Made by a program: the position numbers and the translations under genes. A stretch of 7,129 nucleotides of DNA from Bacteroidales bacterium (GTDB taxonomy: Bacteria; Bacteroidota; Bacteroidia; Bacteroidales; UBA932): the NCBI GenBank assembly GCA_016285215.1, contig JAEEQI010000127.1:1-7129 (forward strand), written 5' to 3'. Below, piece after piece: positions 1 to 4,299 of the stretch. The notes under the pieces were generated by a model, which saw only the letters and a program-made list of their open reading frames with translations, had not been told where the DNA came from and did not search any database. The first letter of the stretch is position 1, and each line of letters begins with the position of its first letter.

Positions 1-562
1 GATGGGACGTGCCGTGGGCACCGTAGCGGCGCACGCGGTATTTCTCATAGTACTCGTAAGGCAGGCCGTACATGTAAGCGTAGGCGGGCATGGTCTGGTG
101 GAAAGCGGTGTCAAAGGTAACTACCTGGGGCACGCTGGGAAGAGCGTCCTGCATGGCGTGGATACCCAGCAAGTGGGCCGGGTTGTGCAGCGGAGCAAAG
201 TCTGCGCAGAAGGCAATCTTGTCCAGCACATCCTGGTTCACCAGCACGGAACCGGAGAAGAAGTCTCCACCCTGCACAATACGGTGACCCACGGCCTCAA
301 TGTCTTCCAGGCTCTTGAGAACGCCGGTCTCGGGGTTGGTGAGGGCCTTGAGGATGAGCTTCATACCCTCTTTGTGATCCGGGATGGGAACGTCTGTTAC
401 AATCTTGTCCTTTCCGGTGGGAGCATACTGGAGAATGCCGGCAGGAAGGCCGATCTTTTCTGCTATACCTTTGGCGATTACGTCAAATACGTCGTCGCTT
501 TTCATGTCAAGAAGCTGGTACTTGATGGACGAGCTTCCGCAGTTGATGACGAGAATGATCAT
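1..562 (-). CDS. ackA: Acetate kinase, N-terminal 187 residues (3' end beyond window)
   Basis: Cytoplasmic acetate kinase interconverts acetyl phosphate + ADP and acetate + ATP, the last step of the Pta-AckA fermentative ATP pathway. The minus-strand translation from the ATG at 562-560 begins MIILVINCGSSSIKYQLLD, the phosphate-binding N-terminus of the acetate/propionate kinase family (ASKHA fold). Further family motifs follow in order: GHRIVQGG near residue 88 (carries the conserved substrate Arg), APLHNP near 120, VFDTAFHQTMP-like VTFDTAFHQTMP near 145 (catalytic Asp), and RRYGAHGTSH at the cut end (conserved His). About 210 residues of a normal ~400-residue enzyme lie outside the window. 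The start is fixed by the motif beginning at residue 3 and by a promoter 32 bases upstream. Two positions differ from the commonest form: Gln for His in VHGG, and Ala for Phe in GFHGTSH; the catalytic residues themselves are kept. It is divergent from the comEC-like gene. No pta is visible, but it could lie beyond the edge. Confidence 0.95.
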   Translation of the reverse strand, partial: MIILVINCGSSSIKYQLLDMKSDDVFDVIAKGIAEKIGLPAGILQYAPTGKDKIVTDVPIPDHKEGMKLILKALTNPETGVLKSLEDIEAVGHRIVQGGDFFSGSVLVNQDVLDKIAFCADFAPLHNPAHLLGIHAMQDALPSVPQVVTFDTAFHQTMPAYAYMYGLPYEYYEKYRVRRYGAHGTSH

Positions 563-568
563 ATGGTT

Positions 569-582
569 TGAATTTAAATTCA
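569..582. promoter_or_regulatory. Perfect 14-bp palindrome in ackA leader (possible operator)
   Basis: TGAATTTAAATTCA is a perfect 14-bp palindrome lying 7 bases upstream of the ackA start codon and just downstream of its predicted transcription start. Its symmetry and place suggest a binding site for a dimeric regulator that would block early elongation, but AT-rich spacers yield palindromes by chance, so this is only a candidate. Confidence 0.35.
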
Positions 583-593
583 GTACATCTGTG

Positions 594-601
594 CAAAGAT
601 A
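594..601 (-). promoter_or_regulatory. Bacteroidetes-type -7 box of ackA promoter
   Basis: On the minus strand these bases read TATCTTTG, a perfect match to the Bacteroidetes primary-sigma -7 consensus TAnnTTTG. It sits 32 bases before the ackA ATG, which predicts transcription starting around 586-588 and a 5' leader of about 25 nt. I could not find a good TTTG at the -33 position; that region is occupied by the inverted repeat at 602-621. The consensus is established knowledge; the assignment to ackA is inferred from position. Confidence 0.65.
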
Positions 602-621
602 CGAAATTATTACTAATTTCG
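602..621. repeat. 8-bp inverted repeat in ackA/comEC divergent spacer
   Basis: The arms CGAAATTA (602-609) and TAATTTCG (614-621) are exact reverse complements separated by TTAC. The repeat overlaps the region just upstream of the ackA -7 box (594-601) and ends 5 bases before the comEC-like ATG at 627. It could be an operator acting on both divergent genes. The right arm TAATTTCG also differs by one base from TAnnTTTG on the plus strand, so it might be a weak promoter giving a nearly leaderless comEC transcript. Neither role is proven. Confidence 0.35.
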
Positions 622-626
622 CACGT

Positions 627-1709
627 ATGGCCGAGGCGAAAAGCATAGAAGCGCTTTCGGGTTTATTCACCGTTGGCGTAGTGGCTGGAACAATGGTTTC
701 GGCTGCATCGGCCGGGGCCTGGAGCGGCCTCCTTCTCCCCTTCCTGCTTCTTCCCGTTTTCTTCCGCAACAAGCTGCGCGTGGCGCCGGACAAACTGGCC
801 GTGGGCCTCATCTGGGCGGCCTTTTTGCTGCTGGGCTTTTTCTGCGCCCTGTCGCGGTCGTTGCCGGGAATGGAGGAAACTTCGGCCCTTCAAATGTGGG
901 CTTTGGGGGCGGCCGATGCCCTCCGCGCACGCATAGACGCCCTCCCCTTCCAGGCCGATGTTACAGCTCCCCTCCTCAAGGCTTTCCTTACAGCCGACCG
1001 GAGCGGTCTGGAGGCCGATGTGGTGCAGAGTTTCCGCGCCAGCGGGGCCTCCCACCTGCTGGCCCTGTCGGGCCTTCATATGGGCATCATCTACCTGCTT
1101 CTGGACAAGTTCACCAAGCCCTGGGGCGGGTCGCAGACGGCGGCCATCGCACGGTTCGTGCTCTTTGGCCTGGGCGGCGGTTTCTTTACGCTTATGACGG
1201 GGGCTTCGCCGTCCATTGTGCGCGCGTACCTCTTCATTCTCATAGGGGAACTGCTGCGGGTTAGCGGAAGGCCCCGGAAGCCTTCCCGTGTGCTCTGTCT
1301 GGCCCTTCTGGTGCAGCTGGTACTGGATCCTTCCGTGATCCGGACGGTGGGCTTCCAGCTGTCTTACCTGGCTATGGCGGGCATCTTCATCCTCTATCCC
1401 GTGCTGGAAAGCTGGTATCCCTCCAGCAGCAAATGGGATCCTTTCAAGCGCATCTGGCAGGCTTCGGCCCTGGCTATATCCTGCCAGGTCTTTACCGGTC
1501 CGCTGGCGTGGCTTAAGTTCCATACCTTCCCCCGGCATTTTCTGCTCACCAACCTTCTTTGCATTCCCCTTACAACGGGACTGCTTACTTCGGCGGTTTC
1601 GGCCCTAATCCTGGATGCCGTGAACCTGTGTCCCGGCTTCCTGATACAAATAACAGACAGCCTGAGCCGTCTGTTAGTATTCATTTTGGAAGTGATTGCC
1701 GGAATGTAA
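627..1709 (+). CDS. Short ComEC/Rec2-family protein (competence domain only)
   Basis: Inner-membrane protein of 360 residues from the ComEC/Rec2 family, whose full-length members form the channel that brings single-stranded DNA into the cytoplasm during transformation. The core Competence domain is clear: LLKAFLTADRSGL near residue 116, then SHLLALSGLHMGI at 142-154 containing the family's signature SGLH (148-151), followed by a series of hydrophobic helices to the C-terminus, including an RTVGFQLSYLAMAGI segment. Two or three helices lie in residues 10-75. Only about 40 residues separate these from the Competence domain, where typical family members carry an OB-fold (DUF4131). The protein also stops where the C-terminal metallo-beta-lactamase domain would begin. 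Full-length Bacteroidetes homologues are about 650-750 residues. The ATG at 627 was chosen because longer in-frame starts run into ackA and its promoter. Its TAA directly abuts the apbE stop on the other strand. A DNA-uptake role is inferred from family only; no other competence gene is nearby. Confidence 0.85.
   Translation: MAEAKSIEALSGLFTVGVVAGTMVSAASAGAWSGLLLPFLLLPVFFRNKLRVAPDKLAVGLIWAAFLLLGFFCALSRSLPGMEETSALQMWALGAADALRARIDALPFQADVTAPLLKAFLTADRSGLEADVVQSFRASGASHLLALSGLHMGIIYLLLDKFTKPWGGSQTAAIARFVLFGLGGGFFTLMTGASPSIVRAYLFILIGELLRVSGRPRKPSRVLCLALLVQLVLDPSVIRTVGFQLSYLAMAGIFILYPVLESWYPSSSKWDPFKRIWQASALAISCQVFTGPLAWLKFHTFPRHFLLTNLLCIPLTTGLLTSAVSALILDAVNLCPGFLIQITDSLSRLLVFILEVIAGM
1644..1676 (-). 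terminator. Hairpin terminator for apbE inside comEC coding sequence
   Basis: Read on the minus strand, arms TAACAGAC (1676-1669) and GTCTGTTA (1658-1651) pair perfectly. The stem extends inward by a G-U pair and two G-C pairs to a 4-nt loop (UCAG), giving about 11 bp. It is followed by ATTTGTAT-like T-rich sequence. It begins 34 nt after the apbE stop, within the last ~20 codons of the convergent comEC-like gene. The T-tract is interrupted, so efficiency is uncertain. Confidence 0.5.
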
Positions 1710-2744
1710 TTAGTTCTTGAGCGCAAAGCCCGGAGAAGCCCATTCCTTCATATTTCCGTTGTCGTCTGTGTAGATGAGGTAGCCCTCCAGATTGGGGTCT
1801 CCCAGAATGAGCACCTGGGCGCCGTGCAAACCGGTTACCATACACCAGGTGGCAATGGCGTCGGATTCTGCGGCGTTGGTGGAAGAAACCACCGTGGCGC
1901 TAAGGAGGTTATGCTGAACCGGATAACCCGTACGGGGGTTGATGGTGTGGGCGTACTTGCGGCCGTCCCGGATGTAGAACTTGCGGTAGTTACCGGAAGT
2001 CACAATGCCGGCGGGCTTGCCTTCCGAGCTCCAGATGCCGCTGAGGCCGGCTTCCGTCTCCTCGCCGTCTACACGGTCGATGGGGCGGTCTACACCTACC
2101 GACCAGGGCTGGCCGGAGGGGCTCATTCCGTCGCACCAGATTTCTCCAATGTCAATGAGCATATCCTTAACGCCCAGGCTGTAGAGATACTTGGCAATGA
2201 TATCGCAGCTGTATCCCTGTGCAATGGCGTTGTAGTTGAGCCGGGGATAACCCATAACGGCAGGGTCAATGTAGCCGTCCGTTACCGGAAGCTCTGCCGG
2301 AAGATGTCCCATACCGCACTGCTCCAGGAGCTTGGCCACTTCTTCGTCCGTGGGGAAGGTGCTGTTGCGGAAACCGAAGCCCCAGGCGTCGTACAGGGCG
2401 GCGGCGCCAAAGTCAAGGGCTCCTCCGGAACGCTCCCACAGGCGGTAGGCCACGCGGTACATATCCAGGAACATCTGGGTGGAAGGAATCTTTTCTCCCG
2501 CATTGAAACGGGAAAGAAGGGATTTCTTATTATAACCGGAAAGGGTGGTGTCAATCTGGACCACCAGGGCGTCGATACTGTCTCTTACCGTTTCCACGGG
2601 AACCTGCACACCCTTCATATTGATCTTGACGGTGTAGCTGTTTCCCTGGGCATAGCCGCTAATTTGCACATACTCATCCTTCTGCACTCCGCACGAAACC
2701 AGTACGAATGACAACAGGGCCGATATGAGCAAAAGCTTTTTCAT
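1710..2744 (-). CDS. apbE: ApbE-family FAD:protein FMN transferase, lipoprotein
   Basis: 344-residue exported flavin transferase. ApbE proteins use Mg2+ and FAD to attach FMN covalently to a Thr/Ser of periplasmic or extracytoplasmic targets such as NqrB/NqrC, RnfD/RnfG or FMN-binding-domain proteins. The N-terminus MKKLLLISALLSFVLVSC is a lipoprotein signal peptide with lipobox LVSC (lipidated Cys18). Family motifs in order: GYAQGNSYTVKI (30-41), GALDFGAAALYDAWGFG (108-124), LNYNAIAQGYSCD (169-181), MLIDIGEIW (195-203), SGNYRKFY (250-257), HTINPRTGYP (266-275), and SDAIATWCMVTG (294-305), in which Asp295 and Thr299 correspond to the metal-binding pair. The usual IGGE motif is reduced here to IGE (199-201), one glycine short. 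No Nqr, Rnf or FMN-binding partner is seen in the window, so the substrate is unknown. It is divergent from the FISUMP lipoprotein and convergent with no gap on the comEC-like gene. The start is set by the signal peptide. Confidence 0.92.
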   Translation of the reverse strand: MKKLLLISALLSFVLVSCGVQKDEYVQISGYAQGNSYTVKINMKGVQVPVETVRDSIDALVVQIDTTLSGYNKKSLLSRFNAGEKIPSTQMFLDMYRVAYRLWERSGGALDFGAAALYDAWGFGFRNSTFPTDEEVAKLLEQCGMGHLPAELPVTDGYIDPAVMGYPRLNYNAIAQGYSCDIIAKYLYSLGVKDMLIDIGEIWCDGMSPSGQPWSVGVDRPIDRVDGEETEAGLSGIWSSEGKPAGIVTSGNYRKFYIRDGRKYAHTINPRTGYPVQHNLLSATVVSSTNAAESDAIATWCMVTGLHGAQVLILGDPNLEGYLIYTDDNGNMKEWASPGFALKN

Positions 2745-2756
2745 AGCGCGTCTAAT

Positions 2757-2769
2757 ATCTTGGCAAGAT
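2757..2769. promoter_or_regulatory. Small inverted repeat in apbE leader
   Basis: ATCTTG (2757-2762) and CAAGAT (2764-2769) are exact reverse complements around a single G. The site is just downstream of the predicted apbE transcription start. The position mirrors that of the palindrome in the ackA leader, though the sequences differ. Possible operator; chance occurrence is not excluded. Confidence 0.25.
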
Positions 2770-2770
2770 T

Positions 2771-2804
2771 TTTGTGCAAATTTATAAAAAAATAGCGATA
2801 TTTG
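2771..2804 (+). promoter_or_regulatory. Candidate promoter of the FISUMP lipoprotein gene
   Basis: A TTTG at 2771-2774 is followed after 22 nt by GATATTTG (2797-2804), which fits TAnnTTTG except for its first base. Spacing is at the long end for Bacteroidetes -33/-7 pairs. It would give a transcript starting near 2811 with a ~14-nt leader before the ATG at 2825. It overlaps the divergent apbE -7 box. Confidence 0.5.
2777..2784 (-). promoter_or_regulatory. -7 box of apbE promoter
   Basis: The minus strand reads TAAATTTG, an exact match to TAnnTTTG. It lies 32 bases upstream of the apbE ATG (2744-2742), predicting a leader of roughly 26 nt. A matching -33 TTTG at normal spacing is not evident. 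The box sits within the spacer of the opposing FISUMP promoter, so the two promoters overlap physically. Confidence 0.6.
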
Positions 2805-2824
2805 TAGGATACAAGCGAAAAAAG

Positions 2825-3778
2825 ATGAAAAAAACCTTATTCTGCACCGCCTTGCTGCTTCTTGTCTTTTTGGCCTTTAGCTGCAAAAAAAATAATAACG
2901 AAACCACCACTCCCACCCTTTCCGGGCTTGATCTGGACAGCAATCATTCCACGTTTATGGGAATTGGGAGCACGCTTATAGTAACCCCTGATATCAGCGA
3001 TATTGTCTCTTCCGACGGCAAGACGTTCCCGGACAAGATTGGCATTTACTTTATGCTCAACACCGATACGCAGCGTGACACCACCACCACGGATGCAGAT
3101 GTATCCAACCCGCCCTACGAACTCCTGCTGGACGAGCCCGGCAACTTTACCCTGTATTGCTATGCCTTCGGCGGCACCGGCTTCTATAACGCTTCGGCCT
3201 CCATTTCCTTTACGGTAGTGGACCCCGCCACCGCCATCACCGGTCTTCCGGACCTTCCCAAAATTGATATTGCCAGCAGTACCTTTATGACCGTTGAACT
3301 GGGTGGAAAGACGTGGATGGCCAACAACCTCTACGGAACCAACTCCGGTTACTATTACCAGGATTCCGAGATTCTGGCCTCCCTGTTTGGACAGTATTAC
3401 TCTTGGGTGGAAGCCCAGGACGCCTGCCCCGCCGGATGGCACCTTCCCAGCGGAGAAGAGTTTGACCAGTGCCTGGGTACCGTGGCCGGTAACGCTATGG
3501 TCAATGCCCAGTTTGTAGAAAAGGATTTCTGGAACTACTGGCCCGAGGTTCCCATCACCAACAGCCTTCAGTTCTGCGCCCTCCCCGTTGGTTATCTTGA
3601 CCTCACGCTGGAAGGAGCCCCTGAAGACGGCTACAAACAATACGCCTGCTTCTGGACCAGCGACTCAAAGGGTGATATGGGAGAATTCCGTTACATCTAC
3701 GAGAAAGAGAACCGCATACAAAAAGGCCAGGGAGACAAGACCACCCTGGCGTTGAGCGTGCGCTGCGTAAAAGACTAA
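2825..3778 (+). CDS. FISUMP-domain lipoprotein (Fib_succ_major), surface or periplasmic
   Basis: 317-residue predicted lipoprotein: MKKTLFCTALLLLVFLAFSC is a signal peptide with lipobox AFSC (Cys20), followed by a short polar linker CKKNNNETTTPT. Residues ~28-148 look like an immunoglobulin-like or PKD-like beta domain (alternating beta-type segments, a GNFTLYCYAFG strand, ending SISFTVVD). Residues ~154-317 are a FISUMP (Fibrobacter succinogenes major paralogous) domain: GGKTWMANNL, then FGQYYSWVEAQDACPAGWHLPS with Cys201, then FWTSD, and the closing SVRCVKD with Cys314. The two conserved cysteines could form a disulfide. FISUMP proteins are abundant in Bacteroidetes and Fibrobacteres; their function is not established, though their architecture suggests surface binding or adhesion. 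The ATG at 2825 was preferred over an upstream in-frame ATG at 2774 because it gives a proper signal peptide. The stop overlaps the lolA stop by 4 nt. No partner gene identifies a ligand. Confidence 0.88.
   Translation: MKKTLFCTALLLLVFLAFSCKKNNNETTTPTLSGLDLDSNHSTFMGIGSTLIVTPDISDIVSSDGKTFPDKIGIYFMLNTDTQRDTTTTDADVSNPPYELLLDEPGNFTLYCYAFGGTGFYNASASISFTVVDPATAITGLPDLPKIDIASSTFMTVELGGKTWMANNLYGTNSGYYYQDSEILASLFGQYYSWVEAQDACPAGWHLPSGEEFDQCLGTVAGNAMVNAQFVEKDFWNYWPEVPITNSLQFCALPVGYLDLTLEGAPEDGYKQYACFWTSDSKGDMGEFRYIYEKENRIQKGQGDKTTLALSVRCVKD
3718..3750 (-). terminator. Intrinsic terminator of ftsK-lolA operon, inside FISUMP gene
   Basis: On the minus strand GCCAGGG (3750-3744) pairs perfectly with CCCTGGC (3732-3726) across an 11-nt loop, followed by CTTTTTGT. 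This is a GC-rich 7-bp stem with a five-T run, starting 25 nt after the lolA stop codon. It is embedded in the last ~20 codons of the convergent FISUMP gene, where it encodes part of a GDKTTLALSV segment. Confidence 0.72.
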
Positions 3779-4299
3779 CGCAGGTCTGTAATCAGAAAAT
3801 CGGGAAGCGATTTCTCCTCCACGGAGAAGTCGCTTTTTCCTTGCAGGGGCATAAAGACAATGTCCTTAAGCAGGAAGCGGGCTCTGTTTTCGTCGTCCAG
3901 TTTGAGCGTTACATCCAGCCAGTCCTTGCCTTGTCCGTTTACCGTGAGCTGACTCATATGGCTCTTGTAAGAGGCCACAAAGAGGGCCGGATTGGTAAAG
4001 AGATCTTCCTTCTCCACGGTCTCTACCATAGCTTCCTTGGCCTCGCGGTCCAGGGTCCAGCGGGTGGTTCCGTCGCTGATTACTTCCATCCCCAGGCCCT
4101 GCAGTTTGTAGCAGTTGCCCTCCAGGGTAACGTCTCCGTCCGTAATCTGGGCAAACTCTCCCCCCTTCTGGGAAAGGGAGTAAGTATAGTGGAAAGTAAC
4201 ACGGTGTCCCTCCACCTTATCCAGCAGAGGAATCCCCTCCTGCGCGCGGGCGCCCAGGGAAAGGGCCGAAAGAAAGAGTATGCTTAAGAGTCTTCTCAT
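3775..4299 (-). CDS. lolA: LolA-like periplasmic outer-membrane lipoprotein chaperone
   Basis: 174-residue periplasmic protein that, by family, accepts lipoproteins released from the inner membrane and carries them to the outer membrane. A cleavable Sec signal peptide is clear: MRRLLSILFLSALSLGARA followed by Q20 (signal peptidase I type ARA site). The mature part is the LolA-like half-barrel: HRVTFHYTYSLSQKG, an ITDGDVTLEGNCYKLQGLGMEVISDGTTRWTLD region, then NPALFVASYKS, a short LDVTLKLDD strand, and the C-terminal LITDLR typical of Bacteroidetes LolA-like proteins. Overall identity to proteobacterial LolA is expected to be low, so the call rests on fold-like pattern and context. It follows ftsK with an ATGA overlap (its ATG at 4299-4297 overlaps the ftsK TGA at 4298-4296), implying translational coupling. 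The ftsK-lolA order is also seen in E. coli. The 3' end overlaps the convergent FISUMP stop by 4 nt, and the plus-strand terminator for that gene lies within it. Confidence 0.8.
   Translation of the reverse strand: MRRLLSILFLSALSLGARAQEGIPLLDKVEGHRVTFHYTYSLSQKGGEFAQITDGDVTLEGNCYKLQGLGMEVISDGTTRWTLDREAKEAMVETVEKEDLFTNPALFVASYKSHMSQLTVNGQGKDWLDVTLKLDDENRARFLLKDIVFMPLQGKSDFSVEEKSLPDFLITDLR
3805..3838 (+). terminator. Intrinsic terminator of FISUMP gene, inside lolA
   Basis: Plus-strand arms at 3805-3817 (AAGCGATTTCTCC) and 3823-3835 (GGAGAAGTCGCTT) form a 13-bp stem with one U-G wobble and a 5-nt loop (UCCAC), running directly into TTTTT (3834-3838). It starts 27 nt after the FISUMP stop. It lies within the lolA coding sequence, specifying its residues around KSDFSVEEKSL near the C-terminus. 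In the lolA direction the hairpin is followed by CCCGATTTTC, a poorer tail, so plus-strand function is the better reading. Confidence 0.75.

Noticed and set aside
384..626. Longer comEC start at the ATG at 384
   Set aside because: It would overlap ackA by ~180 bp and include its promoter; the extra residues are not ComEC-like.
663..1538. 291-codon minus-strand frame opposite the comEC-like gene
   Set aside because: Low-complexity Arg/Gln/Gly-rich translation with no family features, while the plus strand has the SGLH signature.
1710..1830. Plus-strand terminator for the comEC-like gene inside apbE
   Set aside because: I found only weak, bulged pairing and no T-run after it.
1824..2711. 295-codon open frame opposite apbE
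   Set aside because: Antisense to clear ApbE motifs, no promoter or domain of its own.
2774..2824. Upstream ATG for the FISUMP gene
   Set aside because: Adding 17 residues before MKKTLFC would spoil a textbook lipoprotein signal peptide and lies over the promoter.
2837..3640. 267-codon minus-strand frame opposite the FISUMP gene
   Set aside because: Gly/Val-rich shadow; the plus-strand frame has a lipobox and complete FISUMP motifs.
3801..3838. Reading the 3805-3835 hairpin as the lolA terminator
   Set aside because: On the minus strand it precedes the lolA stop and has a weak T-tail; a better minus-strand terminator lies at 3750-3718.
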